64,000 bases of DNA from Calothrix sp. FI2-JRJ7 (lineage in GTDB: Bacteria; Cyanobacteriota; Cyanobacteriia; Cyanobacteriales; Nostocaceae), in the NCBI GenBank assembly GCA_019359675.1, contig JAHHGX010000064.1, positions 186,001-250,000 on the forward strand, given 5' to 3'. Under the pieces are notes generated by a model that saw only the letters and a program-made list of their open reading frames with translations, did not search any database and had not been told where the DNA came from. Positions within the stretch are counted from its first letter, which is position 1. Every line of letters begins with the position of its first letter. Shown here one piece after another: positions 1-9,124 of this stretch. The position numbers and the translations under genes are program-made.

Positions 1-230
1 CAATGGGTTTTACCGCTGGGTTACGAGCATTCACCGCAGCAGTTTTAGGAGGAATTGGCAATATTGTAGGTGCCATGTTAGGGGGATTATTAATTGGATT
101 ACTCTCAGCTATAAGCGATCAATATTTCTCAAGTCGATGGACAAATGCTTGGGTGTTTGCGGTTTTGGTGATAATTTTGGCGTTCCGACCAGGTGGTCTA
201 CTTGGTGATAGCGCACAAGAAAAGGTTTAA
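1..230 (+). CDS. livH: Branched-chain/neutral amino acid ABC transporter permease, LivH type (3' end only)
   Basis: Only the last 75 or so codons are present; the gene begins before the window. The visible part is very hydrophobic and holds the typical LivH ending: a glycine-rich membrane segment (GGIGNIVGAMLGGLLIGLL), then a last membrane helix and the FRPGGLLG motif found near the C-terminus of this family. LivH is one of the two inner-membrane channel subunits of the HAAT-type importer. It stops 23 bases before livM and is followed by livG and livF in the same direction, so it belongs to one operon. The periplasmic binding protein gene is not in view. In heterocystous cyanobacteria such transporters carry neutral or branched-chain amino acids; the exact substrate is inferred. 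Confidence 0.9.
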   Translation, partial: MGFTAGLRAFTAAVLGGIGNIVGAMLGGLLIGLLSAISDQYFSSRWTNAWVFAVLVIILAFRPGGLLGDSAQEKV

Positions 231-253
231 CAAGAAAGATATAAGTAATCACC

Positions 254-1801
254 ATGAAAAAATTACTAAACCAAATAATCAAATCAATTGGGGTTTTGGG
301 AATAGTCGGCGCCATTACCGTCCTAACCTTTGGTGGTTGGAGTGGTGCAGTTATAAGCTGGCTACTTGGTACGGCAATCGGATTAACCCAAACTCAAGGT
401 AAAAAAACTAATACCCCTGCTACTAGTGCTGTTAATGGTGCTTTTTCAGGATTAAGACTAGGTATTTGCGTACTAGTTGCCAGCTTAATTCAAGGTTTAT
501 TATTACTACCAATTTCAGGGCGCCCTGCAATTGGGTTTCCACAAGCTTTATTGTTCGGGGTTAGCGGTCTTGTGATTGCGCCATTATTTGCTGCTATTAC
601 TGGAGCAATTACCGCGTTAAATCCCAAACAGCGACAACTAGGAATGTTAATCGTTCTTGGTTTTTCAGTAATTTTATTTCCGTTCGTGGATGCAGTCGCG
701 CAGACTCGTTGGATATCAACAGTAATTGAAATCCAAATTTTTGTTCTGTTAGCACTGGGTCTAAATATTACCGTTGGCTTTGCTGGACTGCTTGACTTAG
801 GTTACGCAGCTTTTTTTGCAATTGGCGCCTACACAACAGGTTTACTGTGTTCACCTCAACTTAATATTCACTGGAACTTTTGGCTAGTAATTCCCATTGC
901 AGCAGCAGTTGCAGCACTTTTTGGCGTAATTCTTGGCGCCCCAACATTGCGGTTGAGAGGTGATTACCTTGCTATCGTTACCCTCGGTTTCGGAGAAATC
1001 GTCCCTGTTCTTTTTCGTAACTTGACGCAAATTCGTATCGAAGAACCAATTTCTAAAATTATTGGTAGCTTAATTGGGCGCCCAGAAATGGCGATTTGTC
1101 TTGTTGGATGTGACCGCGCGATTAATTTGACTGGTGGTGAACCAGGAATTAACCCTATCGACCGACCCTACCTACCAATCATCGGTAGTTTCACCAGCAG
1201 CAATCCTTTTCCTTGGTATTATTTGATTTTATTTCTCGTAATTTTCTCTTACTTCGCAATTAGTCGATTACGAGATTCGCGTTTAGGAAGAGCTTGGACG
1301 GCAATTCGCGAAGATGAGCTTGCCGCAAGTGCTATGGGAATAAATCTTGTTAGAACTAAGTTACTAGCATTTGCGATGGGAGCAGCTTTTGCAGGATTTG
1401 CTGGTGCATTTTACGCCGCTTATATCAGTGCGATTTTCCCTAGTGTATTTGACTTTTCAGTGTCTGTAATTATACTGTGTATGGTGATTTTAGGCGGTTT
1501 AGGAAACATGACAGGAGTTATTCTAGGTGGCATCATTATAATGGGTGCCGACCGACTATTTCTACCTCAAATCGCCAGAATATTAGAAGGAATTCGCACG
1601 ACAACTTTGCTACCGCTAATTAGCAACCCGCAATGGCAAGAATTTATTAGAACCAGCTTAGACCCAACACAAATGCGTTTATTTCTGTTTGGTTTAACTC
1701 TTGTAATTATGATGTTAGTGCGTCCAGAAGGACTAATACCCGATAGACTGCGCCAAGCAGAACTACATGGAGAAACAACAGATAGCGAAGCAGCAACTTA
1801 A
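254..1801 (+). CDS. livM: Branched-chain/neutral amino acid ABC transporter permease, LivM type
   Basis: Second permease subunit of the HAAT importer, 515 residues. The conserved LivM core starts near residue 155 (LLALGLNITVGFAGLLDLG) and includes LRLRGDYLAIVTLGFGEI, the EAA-like loop (AWTAIREDELAASAMGIN) and VILGGLGNMTG. It ends with RPEGL. The N-terminal 150 residues are an extra stretch with several membrane segments not found in short LivM proteins, and about 45 residues are inserted after FRNLTQI. The protein is therefore well over the usual 320-400 residues, as in other cyanobacterial members. It lies between livH and livG in the same direction. The ATG at 254 directly follows the livH stop. 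Confidence 0.9.
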   Translation: MKKLLNQIIKSIGVLGIVGAITVLTFGGWSGAVISWLLGTAIGLTQTQGKKTNTPATSAVNGAFSGLRLGICVLVASLIQGLLLLPISGRPAIGFPQALLFGVSGLVIAPLFAAITGAITALNPKQRQLGMLIVLGFSVILFPFVDAVAQTRWISTVIEIQIFVLLALGLNITVGFAGLLDLGYAAFFAIGAYTTGLLCSPQLNIHWNFWLVIPIAAAVAALFGVILGAPTLRLRGDYLAIVTLGFGEIVPVLFRNLTQIRIEEPISKIIGSLIGRPEMAICLVGCDRAINLTGGEPGINPIDRPYLPIIGSFTSSNPFPWYYLILFLVIFSYFAISRLRDSRLGRAWTAIREDELAASAMGINLVRTKLLAFAMGAAFAGFAGAFYAAYISAIFPSVFDFSVSVIILCMVILGGLGNMTGVILGGIIIMGADRLFLPQIARILEGIRTTTLLPLISNPQWQEFIRTSLDPTQMRLFLFGLTLVIMMLVRPEGLIPDRLRQAELHGETTDSEAAT

Positions 1802-1808
1802 AACAAAG

Positions 1809-1870
1809 AAACCCGGTTTTTACCCAAAATCATTGTTTATATTACAAAATATCAACAAAAAACCGGGTTT
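1809..1870. repeat. Long inverted repeat with AAACCCGGTTTTT arms between livM and livG
   Basis: The two 13-base arms at 1809-1821 (AAACCCGGTTTTT) and 1858-1870 (AAAAACCGGGTTT) are exact reverse complements with a 36-base A+T-rich spacer. The same core (AAACCCGGTTT or AGAAACC..GGTTTCT) recurs near 19084, 52696 and 60218, so it is a dispersed short repeat of this genome. As RNA it could form a stem inside the transporter operon and change mRNA stability between permease and ATPase genes; that role is inference. Confidence 0.8.
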
Positions 1871-1903
1871 ATAATAGTCAAATTTACTTAAACAAAAGTA
1901 TAT

Positions 1904-2689
1904 ATGATGGCAGTAGAACCCAAAGTAGCAATATTAGAAGCACAGCAACTGACAATGCGATTTGGTGGCTTAACAGCAGTAAATCAAGTTGATTTTGTCC
2001 TAGAAAAAGGAAGCATTGCCAGCCTTATTGGTCCCAACGGCGCCGGAAAAACAACATTTTTCAACATGCTGACAGGAATTTACAGCCCCAGTGCAGGTAG
2101 ATTATGGCTTTATGATAGAGACATAACAGGCTTAAAACCAGACGAACTAACCAAACTAGGTGTAGCAAGAACTTTCCAAAACATCCGCTTATTCAATAAC
2201 ATGACAGTACTAGATAACGTACTAGTTGGAATGCACTCCAAACTCAAAGCTAACTTAGTAGGAACCTTACTACGTCCACCAGCAGTTGTACAAGAAGAAT
2301 CCAACGCCAGAATAAAAGCTTTACATTGGTTAGATTACGCAGGTTTAGCGAAATCTAGAACATTTGAATTAGCAAAAAACCTATCTTACGGTGAACAAAG
2401 GCGCCTAGAAATAGCAAGAGCATTAGCCTCCGAACCGCAATTACTGCTATTAGACGAACCAACAGCGGGAATGAACCCCAAAGAGACAGGAGGGTTAACA
2501 GCGTTTATGCAACAAATTCGCAGCGAACTCCAGCTCACCATATTATTAATCGAACACGACATGAAACTAGTAATGGGAATCAGCGATTATATTACCGTAC
2601 TAGCAAACGGTAAAAAAATCTCCGAAGGAACACCCAACCATGTACGTCAAGACCCCCTAGTCATCGAAGCCTACCTAGGCAAAGAGTAG
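1904..2689 (+). CDS. livG: Branched-chain/neutral amino acid ABC transporter ATP-binding protein, LivG type
   Basis: Cytoplasmic ATPase subunit, 261 residues, normal for LivG. Visible motifs: Walker A GPNGAGKTT near residue 45, Q-loop region with ARTFQNIRLF (a LivG hallmark), signature LSYGEQRR, Walker B LLLLDEPTAGMNP and switch histidine in LLIEHDM. The end, EAYLGKE, is typical of the family. Two adjacent ATG codons (1904 and 1907) could start it, and no strong ribosome site decides between them. It is paired with livF downstream; LivG and LivF form the heterodimeric motor for LivH/LivM. Confidence 0.93.
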   Translation: MMAVEPKVAILEAQQLTMRFGGLTAVNQVDFVLEKGSIASLIGPNGAGKTTFFNMLTGIYSPSAGRLWLYDRDITGLKPDELTKLGVARTFQNIRLFNNMTVLDNVLVGMHSKLKANLVGTLLRPPAVVQEESNARIKALHWLDYAGLAKSRTFELAKNLSYGEQRRLEIARALASEPQLLLLDEPTAGMNPKETGGLTAFMQQIRSELQLTILLIEHDMKLVMGISDYITVLANGKKISEGTPNHVRQDPLVIEAYLGKE

Positions 2690-2810
2690 TAGTACCTATC
2701 CTGTAGTAGTACCTATCCTGTAAGGGCAGGTTAACCAACAATCTCAATACCCTTAAGGGAACCTGTAAACCTGCCCCCCCCCTAATGTAAACCTGCCCCC
2801 CTTAATGTAA
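2687..2810. repeat. Tandem repeats between livG and livF
   Basis: A 17-base unit TAGTAGTACCTATCCTG is repeated twice without a gap (2687-2703, 2704-2720), and the first copy contains the livG stop codon. Further on, two imperfect copies of TGTAAACCTGCCCCCC...TAA lie head to tail just before the livF start (about 2764-2803), with C runs of different length. Both arrays look like slippage or duplication products. They set the spacing between two operon genes. Confidence 0.8.
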
Positions 2811-3523
2811 TGCTAGAAGTAAAAGATATCCACACATACTACGGTAATATACAAGCCCTCAAAGGAATTTCAATAAAAATCAACCAGGGGGAAATCTGCA
2901 CACTTATTGGAAGTAACGGCGCCGGAAAAACCACTCTTCTAAGAACCATCCAAGGGTTAATACGTCCCCGTCAAGGTACGATATTATTCGAGGGAAAACC
3001 AATCGAAACCGTATCACCGCAAAAAATTGTGCGTGAACTACGCATCGCTCAAAGTCCCGAAGGACGGATGATTTTTCCGCGCATGACAGTGCAAGAAAAT
3101 CTAGAAATGGGCGCCTTTTCTCGAAAAGATAAACTTGGTATAAAATCAGATTTAGAATACGTCCTAAATTTATTTCCCCGTTTGCGAGAGCGAATAAGCC
3201 AAAAAGGAGGAACACTTAGCGGAGGAGAACAACAAATGCTATCAATAGGACGCGCATTGATGGCAAAACCTCGCTTACTACTGCTTGATGAACCAAGTAT
3301 GGGTTTGGCGCCTAACTTAGTGCAAGAAATATTTTCTCTAATTAAACAAATAAACAAAGAAAGAGAAACAACTATTTTATTAGTAGAACAAAATGCACGT
3401 CAGGCATTAGATGTAGCAGTGCGCGGTTATGTATTGCGAACTGGTAAGATTGAACTCGAAGGTCGAGCTAGTGATTTACAAACAAACGAAGAAGTCCGTA
3501 AAGCATATCTAGGTGAAGGTTAA
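2810..3523 (+). CDS. livF: Branched-chain/neutral amino acid ABC transporter ATP-binding protein, LivF type
   Basis: Second ATPase subunit of the importer, 237 residues. Walker A GSNGAGKTT near residue 37, RIAQSPEGRMIFPRMTVQEN (LivF-specific region before the signature), signature LSGGEQQM, Walker B LLLLDEPSMGLAP and LLVEQNARQAL are all present. The C-terminus (KAYLGEG) matches the family. It is the last gene of the livHMGF run, with a stem-loop 10 bases after its stop. No clear ribosome site precedes the ATG because the C-rich repeats run up to it. Confidence 0.93.
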   Translation: MLEVKDIHTYYGNIQALKGISIKINQGEICTLIGSNGAGKTTLLRTIQGLIRPRQGTILFEGKPIETVSPQKIVRELRIAQSPEGRMIFPRMTVQENLEMGAFSRKDKLGIKSDLEYVLNLFPRLRERISQKGGTLSGGEQQMLSIGRALMAKPRLLLLDEPSMGLAPNLVQEIFSLIKQINKERETTILLVEQNARQALDVAVRGYVLRTGKIELEGRASDLQTNEEVRKAYLGEG

Positions 3524-3533
3524 TACATCACAC

Positions 3534-3560
3534 GTAGGTTAGGCGTCCCGCCTGACCTAC
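3534..3560 (+). terminator. Stem-loop after livF
   Basis: GTAGGTTAGGCG pairs with CGCCTGACCTAC across a 3-base loop, with one G-T mismatch. It sits 10 bases after the livF stop and is followed by A+T-rich DNA without a long T run, so it is a plausible but weak terminator. The sequence also resembles dispersed GTAGGTTAGG palindromes of cyanobacteria. Confidence 0.55.
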
Positions 3561-3984
3561 ATTTGTATATAGCTATGTTCTTCTATAGATAATCAGCACC
3601 CCGACGAGCTCAGTTAGGCAAGCACATACGCTTTACTCCGAGCGCATGTATTGTGAATAAATTTTTTATAAGTACGCCTGTGTGTGAATGCTAAAGGTGC
3701 CTCTCTTTTAGACTTTGGAGGCGATAGGGCAATATCATTGGCTTTACTGTACTTAGATACGTTTACTTTACATTCTTCGGCACCATGCCGTTGTGCATTT
3801 TCGCTACCCCTACTCCGCAGAGCGGATACCTCAATTTATCAGTAGGTTTGGCGCCTTAGTTAAATTCCCACAGTAGCTAAGATGGTGGAATCACAATGTC
3901 GTTTTTTCTAGAGCGGCAATCCTTACCTGTTTTGTGCAGTTAAATCCATAGCAAAAACCGCCCCCTAACCAACCGCATTAACAG

Positions 3985-4140
3985 CTATTTTAGGCAGGTA
4001 ATGCCTACGATGTCGGGATAGTCAATGTAATCCTGCCAGAATTCGGAGCCAAATTTCTGTATGCCTTTAGGACAAACTATTGGATGGTGCCAGCGAATCT
4101 GTTTAAAACCAACATTCATTAAGGCCCATTCATAAGTCGC
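3985..4140 (-). pseudogene. C-terminal remnant of a SAM-dependent methyltransferase
   Basis: Read on the minus strand, about 52 codons ending at the stop at 3985-3987 give a coherent protein tail: TYEWALMNVGFKQIRWHHP, then PKGIQKFGSEFWQDYID and YPDIVGI. A G-F-x-x-I/V-x-W-H-x-P stretch followed by G-I-x-x-F-G-x-E-F-W-x-D-Y is what I recall from the C-terminus of small class I methyltransferases in cyanobacteria. A stop codon lies just upstream in frame, and no SAM-binding motif is nearby, so only the tail survives. The family name is from memory; a protein search of the translated segment would settle it. Confidence 0.5.
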
Positions 4141-4246
4141 CCGTTATATATTTTAAGTAGTCTATAATTGTCGTTAGTAATCAAATATAAATGATGTTTT
4201 TCAATTAATTGGCACTAACTAGTCCAATTTGAGAATTGTCATACTC

Positions 4247-4414
4247 AGAGGTTGTTTGAAAAGTGTCTTTGAATGTCATGCTGAACGTAGTGAAGCATCT
4301 CAGTATATGCTGAAACCTTAGATTCTAGCCTGCGGCAAATGCTCCGCATTACGTTCCGCGTAGCGGAACGAAGAATGACAATTTATACCTGGTTTGACTT
4401 TTCAAACATCCTCT
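4247..4414. mobile_element. MITE-like element with 18-bp terminal inverted repeats
   Basis: The ends (4247-4264, AGAGGTTGTTTGAAAAGT; 4397-4414, ACTTTTCAAACATCCTCT) are inverted repeats with one mismatch. Such GAGG-TGTTTGAAAAGT ends are typical of non-autonomous elements in Nostocales. No transposase is encoded in the 168 bp. The interior holds a copy of the dispersed GTCATGCTGAACGTAGTGAAGCATCT / GAAGAATGACA inverted repeat also seen near 24427, 42537 and 63708, with a strong GCGTAGCGGAACG stem. Confidence 0.75.
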
Positions 4415-4710
4415 CAAAATTATGAGAGTGGATGCTTACGTATTAAAGAATAAGTTTATATACAACAACGCTTCAGATTACTTTTAAATAAAGCTAATTA
4501 GCTGAAGTACTAACCACTATTTAATAGTTAGATTCAGGTACTGGCACAATGCTTTATATGTTTTACTGAATTTCATATATTGTTAATTGTAAGCAACGTT
4601 ACAGCGTTGAAATTTCTAGGCATCAGCCAATAATGCCTTCTTCAAGGAAAAGTACTCTAACGGCTCATCTTACTTATGCCTGCCCCCCTATTCAACCGAG
4701 CTACACCAAC

Positions 4711-5295
4711 ATGTCTAAGTTTCAGTTTAGTTTCTTAGTAGGCTTAATCAGCGCCCTTAGCGCTTGTGTTAATCTACCAGCAGCAGCTTTACCAGGGCAA
4801 GACGCTCAGACAGTAATACTATGGTCACATGATCATCAGTTGATTACTGGACTGATGCCTAGCATCAAATTACAAACGGCAGAACCCGATTTTGACTCTA
4901 CATCTAAGTGCCTTGGCAACGAGTTAAGTTTTGCCGTTTGGTCACCTAATGGCTTGGTGAGCCAAGAACTCGTCGATTATCGGTCTAGTGATACGTCTTT
5001 TAATTTCGATCCGAAGAATTCAGCCGGAATTAATCTGATTCAACAAGTGTACAATTCTGTAATCGCTCAAGATTTTGCTTCTTCCACCCTGATATATCAG
5101 AGAAACGATAACACTCTCAGACCCAGTTTTTACCGAGGCAGGCATTACGGATATATCACGCAACACTTTCGTGATCGCCATCGTGAGGATAGAACTCAGC
5201 AACGCACCGTGTCACAGCTAACAGTAGTGCCTCTGAAGCAACTAGAAAACAAAATTCAACTCGATAAAAAAACTATCCCTGTTAAGGCGTACTAA
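4711..5295 (+). CDS. Putative lipoprotein of unknown function
   Basis: About 194 residues from the ATG at 4711. That start gives a proper signal peptide: MSKFQFSFLVGLISALSAC, with LSAC fitting a lipobox (L-S-A-C), so the protein may be lipid-anchored after cleavage before the cysteine. An earlier in-frame ATG at 4633 would add 26 polar residues before the signal and is less likely. The mature part has no family that I recognise: mixed polar sequence, a second cysteine (SKCLGNELSFAVW) and a basic His/Arg-rich stretch (RHYGYITQHFRDRHRED) near the C-terminus. It stands alone between a repeat-rich gap and convergent bioA. No strong ribosome site. Confidence 0.6.
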   Translation: MSKFQFSFLVGLISALSACVNLPAAALPGQDAQTVILWSHDHQLITGLMPSIKLQTAEPDFDSTSKCLGNELSFAVWSPNGLVSQELVDYRSSDTSFNFDPKNSAGINLIQQVYNSVIAQDFASSTLIYQRNDNTLRPSFYRGRHYGYITQHFRDRHREDRTQQRTVSQLTVVPLKQLENKIQLDKKTIPVKAY

Positions 5296-5462
5296 AAAAC
5301 GAACTAATAAGAGGTTAACACTCCTGCTATAGAAGTGATATATGCTAATGAGGGGGACTCAACGTGAACAGATGTACGAATGTCCATTTACTTTAATTCG
5401 CATTTTTACTGTATTGTACGTCTAGATAAGGGTTCTAAGTTTTGCCTAATATTTGTCAATAT

Positions 5463-6744
5463 TTAGATGCGTTTGCCCTGGTATGACACCCACTCCTTCA
5501 TTACTGTAGTAATTCGTCGCAAGTCGTCCTCACCAATGACGTATGGAGGCATAGTGTACAGCCACTTGCCGTACGGGCGGAGGGAGCCACACTCCCCGGT
5601 CTAGAGCGAACTCCCTGAATCCCATGAGGTTCGATAGACATTCAAACTCCAGGACTCCTATGGCTCCAAGCACTCGTGCATCGCAAAGCGATGGCCCCTC
5701 CAATCCCTGGATTTCTTCTTTAAGCACTTGCTCAATAGCTTTTACTTTACCAAGGTAGTTTTCGGTTTCGATAAGGCTGATACTTGCCAAAGCTACAGCG
5801 CAGGCGACTGCATTTCCCATGAAAGTCGGCCCGTGCATGAAGGCGAGTTCCGGATCGTCACTGAGGAAGGAATCGTAGACTTCGCTTGTCGCAATAGTCG
5901 CCGATAGTCCAAAGTATCCCCCAGTGAGCGCTTTACTAAGCACCATGATATCCGGGGTGACATTGGCAAGCTCCGCTGCGAATAAGGCTCCTGTTCGCCC
6001 GAAACCCGTTGCTATCTCGTCGAATATGAGTAGCACCCCGTGTTCATCACACAGTCTTCGCGCGTGGAATAAATACTCGGGAGGATAGAAGCGAAAGCCA
6101 CCCGCTCCTTGAAATACCGGTTCGAGGATCAAGGCGGCAATCTGATTCTTGTTCGATTCGAGAAGCCCAGCGAGTTGACAAAGCGATGCTTGGCATTCGT
6201 GAGACTCTATGTTAACCCCGCCCGGTGCATCAACGAAATACTGGGGGAGTATGGCCCCTTTGAACAATCGGTGCATCCCCTCGTCGTCGTCACTCACCGA
6301 CATTGCCCCTGTCGTGTCGCCGTGATACCCCCGGCGGAGCGCCACGAAACGGTTCTTCTGTGATACCCCTTTGTTGCGCCAGAACTGAATTGCCATTTTT
6401 AACGCGACCTCTACCCCCACTGAACCACTGTCAGCAAAAAACACATGATTGAGACCTGATGGGGTAATCCTGACTAACGTCTCAGCGAGATGAATAGCTG
6501 CATCGTTAACGAGACCACCAAGCATAACATGAGCGAATTTTAAAAGCTGTTCCTGAACCGCCTTATTAAGGACAGGGTGATTGTACCCGTGAATAACGCA
6601 CCACCACGAAGAGATGCCGTCAATAAGCACCGTGCCATCATCGAGGTAGAGTTTGACGCCCTCTGCTCGAACTACTCGATACGGGGGCGGAACGGTCTTC
6701 ATTTGTGCGTATGGAAGCCAGAGCGAATGAACTTGTGTTGCCAT
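5463..6744 (-). pseudogene. bioA: bioA: adenosylmethionine-8-amino-7-oxononanoate aminotransferase, frameshifted near the 3' end
   Basis: PLP class III aminotransferase that makes 7,8-diaminononanoate in biotin synthesis. The body is well preserved: GISSWWCVIHGYNHP, FFADSGSVGVEVALKMA, YHGDTTGAMSVS, IFDEIATGFGRTG and the PLP lysine in VLSKALTGG. After GVWL the frame breaks: GGAG is duplicated at 5579-5586 on the plus strand (CTCC CTCC in the gene), giving a shifted tail and a stop at 5530. Removing four bases restores RPYGKWLYTMPPYVIGEDD and a stop at 5463, the expected BioA ending. The lost tail holds the arginine that matches Arg391 of E. coli BioA. Base composition is clearly richer in G+C than its neighbours, and no GGCGCC occurs from 3.85 to 7.37 kb; both suggest transfer. 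Sequencing error is an alternative. Confidence 0.85.
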
Positions 6745-6917
6745 AGGGACTTATATCAAGTTATTAACATAGGTAATCTTATACCTTAAAGGAGAAAATA
6801 AGAGTTTTCAGGAGTCCTAACCCGAACTTATGCTTTTGTATTACTTATTGGAATCACTGAAATCAGAATATGCACCCTTCCTTGAGGATTAAGAATATAC
6901 TAATTCCTTAAAAATGC

Positions 6918-7255
6918 TTGAAAACCTCTTACAGCAAGCAATTTGTCAATTTCTGCCGCTCCTTTTATTTTTGCAAACTGCTAAATTTTGAAAGTTTAAT
7001 GGTTGCAGATAGTGCATTATATACTGCATCAAACATACAACTATTATCTAATATCCAATGGTTATCTAGAGTACCATTGTCAGGCACCGAAGCTAAAAAA
7101 ATAGTTTCTACCCTACCTGAATCAGAAATGATAAAAAGTCAAATACTAGGTTATTCGTATGTTGTTAAAAGAATAATTATGCGGGCATTGAACAAAGATG
7201 GTTAGTCGTTAAAAGTGAAGCAAGAAAAAAATCAGACTTACTCCCTTCCATGTAT
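6918..7255 (+). pseudogene. IS1634-type transposase remnant
   Basis: From about 7000 the translation reads VADSALYTASNIQLLSNIQW, then LSRVPLSGTEAK and QILGYSYV. This matches the central region of IS1634-type transposases (V-x-D-S-A-L-Y-T, W-x-x-R-V-P). The frame shifts near 7185, after which GIEQRWLVVKSEARKKSD continues the same protein before all similarity ends near 7250. The N-terminal and C-terminal thirds are missing, so it is inactive. It lies immediately behind the bioA start and may relate to the arrival of that segment. No terminal inverted repeats were found. Confidence 0.75.
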
Positions 7256-7364
7256 TGTATATGAGGTTTTTATTTTTGAGGATAAATTATAAGGAATCGA
7301 TGATACGTGAACGCTATGATATGTTTCGTTTTGGTATTTGCAATAGCTTTCACGTACCCTATAT

Positions 7365-7682
7365 TTAAGTTTGGCGCCAGTAAATACCAGATTCCCTTTG
7401 CATCAAATTGTAACCTATCATTTCGCGTCGTAGCGTTGCACAATCAGGGTGAAATTGCTTCAGAATTTCGTTGACCTTAGCTTCTGAATAGTTTGTACCC
7501 TGATCAAAATGACTTACTAACCATTTTAAAATTACTAAGCGCTTTTTGCGAGTAGCTGGAATATCCTTTAAACGTGGTAACTCGCTTGTTTTGTCTACCA
7601 ATATATAGTTGCTGAGAACTTTAGCAGACCAAGCTTCATCCTCAGCTTGTTCGAGCCAGATGTCAAATTGCTGGTTAAGCAT
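7365..7682 (-). CDS. DUF2087 domain protein
   Basis: 105 residues with the DUF2087 block LPRLKDIPATRKKRLVILKW, then HFDQGTNYSEAKVNEILKQF and HPDCATLRREMIGYNLM, ending ESGIYWR. This family is often linked to small winged-helix regulators; the basic helices suggest nucleic acid binding, but the function is unproven. The first 30 residues carry no motif. Nine bases upstream of the ATG lies the palindrome ATTAGA-6-TCTAAT, a possible operator. Convergence with other genes is absent; proA follows downstream in the same direction after a 64-base gap that holds a stem-loop. Confidence 0.8.
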   Translation of the reverse strand: MLNQQFDIWLEQAEDEAWSAKVLSNYILVDKTSELPRLKDIPATRKKRLVILKWLVSHFDQGTNYSEAKVNEILKQFHPDCATLRREMIGYNLMQRESGIYWRQT

Positions 7683-7690
7683 AATATCTA

Positions 7691-7708
7691 ATTAGATGTG
7701 TGTCTAAT
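7691..7708 (-). promoter_or_regulatory. Possible operator palindrome upstream of the DUF2087 gene
   Basis: ATTAGA and TCTAAT form a 6+6 inverted repeat around TGTGTG, starting 9 bases before the ATG at 7682. A TATAAT sequence on the minus strand lies at 7708-7713, so the palindrome would overlap the start of a transcript. Such placement fits autorepression, but that is inference only. Confidence 0.35.
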
Positions 7709-7726
7709 TATAATATAGCATTGTAA

Positions 7727-7743
7727 GGTGGGCACTGCCCACC
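7727..7743. terminator. Palindrome GGTGGGCA-C-TGCCCACC after proA
   Basis: A near-perfect 17-base palindrome lies 4 bases past the proA stop codon. It has no T run on either strand. The same sequence (one base different) follows the amidohydrolase gene at 53947-53963, so it is a dispersed hairpin that may protect or end 3' ends. Confidence 0.55.
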
Positions 7744-7746
7744 CTA

Positions 7747-9054
7747 CTAGTTTTTCAAGTCACGGTGTGTGAAAGGTTTGGCACTGGCGCCTGTATAATT
7801 AGCAGCAATATGCCCGTTACCAGTCATTTGGTATTTGTAAGTTACTAAACCTTCTAAACCAACGGGTCCACGTGGTGGCATTTGCTGTGTGCTAATGCCA
7901 ACTTCGGCGCCGAATCCATAGCGGAACCCATCGGCAAAGCGGGTGGAACAGTTATGATATACACCTGCGGCATTTACTAAAGCTAGGAAAGTAGAAGCAG
8001 CGTTGGGGTCTTCGGTAATAATTGCATCTGTGTGCTTGGAACCGTAATTATTGATATGCTCAATTGCTTCCTCTAAACTATCTACAATTTTTATAGCTAA
8101 AATCAAATCGCTGTATTCGGTTTGCCAGTCACTAGGTGCAGCTATATTAGGTAATATTTCACGAGTTCGCTCGTCTCCGCGTAACTCAACACCCATATTC
8201 TCTAATGCTTTTGCGACTTTTGGTAAAAAGGTTGGCGCCACTTCAGCATGAACTAGCATTGTTTCAATAGCGTTACATGCGGCAGGGTAGTGAGTTTTTG
8301 CGTCTACAGCAATGGTAACTGCTTTTTCGATATCTGCTGCTTTATCTATATATAGATGACAAACACCGTCTGCGTGTCCAAGTACAGGTATGCGAGTATT
8401 TTCTTGAACGAATCGTACAAATGAATTAGAACCACGTGGAATAATTAAATCTACATATTTATCTAACTTGAGTAGCTCTAAGGTTTCTGAGCGCGTTGTT
8501 AGTAGCTGCACTGCATCAGGGTTTACCGCAGTTTGGGCTAAACCTTGTTTTATGGCTTTAACTATAGCTTCGCACGAACGTACTGCTTCTTTACCACATT
8601 TGAGAATAACACCGTTCCCAGATTTGATTGCGAGTGAGACAATTTGAATCGCAGCTTCAGGACGTGCTTCAAAAATAATTCCCAAAACTCCCAACGGACA
8701 AGTTACCCGCTTTAAAATTAATCCAGTATCAAGTTCACGATGAATTTGTACATGTCCTATGGGGTCTGCAAGTTTACCGACATCACGTACCCCTGTAATT
8801 GCGTCTCTTAATTTATGTTCATCTAACTGCAACCTTTTATATAGTGGTTTGGCAATACCATCAGAAGAAGCAGCTTCACAGTCAGCAATATTTGCTTTGA
8901 TTATTTCATCACGCGCTGATTCTAAGGCTAAAGCAATAGTCTTAATAGCTTGATTTCTTTGGTCAGTTGAAAGCACTGCCAACTTTAACGCTGCTGAACG
9001 AGTTTGTTGGGCAACTGTAATTAGGGAGGATAGGGTAACTTGAGAAGCGGTCAT
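7747..9054 (-). CDS. proA: Glutamate-5-semialdehyde dehydrogenase (gamma-glutamyl phosphate reductase)
   Basis: Second step of proline synthesis: NADPH-dependent reduction of glutamyl-5-phosphate. 435 residues, a normal length for cyanobacterial ProA. Visible are [18 protein letters not shown], the nucleotide-binding region [32 protein letters not shown] and the catalytic cysteine in [16 protein letters not shown]. It continues with [17 protein letters not shown] and the conserved GPVGLEGL near the end. It stands alone, with its partner proB not in this window. The start at 9054 is the first ATG consistent with family length. Confidence 0.96.
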   Translation of the reverse strand: MTASQVTLSSLITVAQQTRSAALKLAVLSTDQRNQAIKTIALALESARDEIIKANIADCEAASSDGIAKPLYKRLQLDEHKLRDAITGVRDVGKLADPIGHVQIHRELDTGLILKRVTCPLGVLGIIFEARPEAAIQIVSLAIKSGNGVILKCGKEAVRSCEAIVKAIKQGLAQTAVNPDAVQLLTTRSETLELLKLDKYVDLIIPRGSNSFVRFVQENTRIPVLGHADGVCHLYIDKAADIEKAVTIAVDAKTHYPAACNAIETMLVHAEVAPTFLPKVAKALENMGVELRGDERTREILPNIAAPSDWQTEYSDLILAIKIVDSLEEAIEHINNYGSKHTDAIITEDPNAASTFLALVNAAGVYHNCSTRFADGFRYGFGAEVGISTQQMPPRGPVGLEGLVTYKYQMTGNGHIAANYTGASAKPFTHRDLKN

Positions 9055-9124
9055 AACACTTGGCTCGCGAGAGTCTCTGCTTTATAACAATCCTACCGCT
9101 ATTTGAAACTTTGTGTTCGCTCAT

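Larger units (their letters stand above)
3561..4632. other. 1.1-kb decayed intergenic region
   Basis: No intact gene is visible. The minus strand is free of stop codons for about 60 codons around 3633-3835 but has no ATG start and no recognisable motif. A short methyltransferase-like tail lies at 3985-4140 and a MITE-like repeat at 4247-4414 (separate entries). The rest is A+T-rich. The region looks like an accumulation of gene debris between the liv operon and the lipoprotein gene. Confidence 0.6.
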
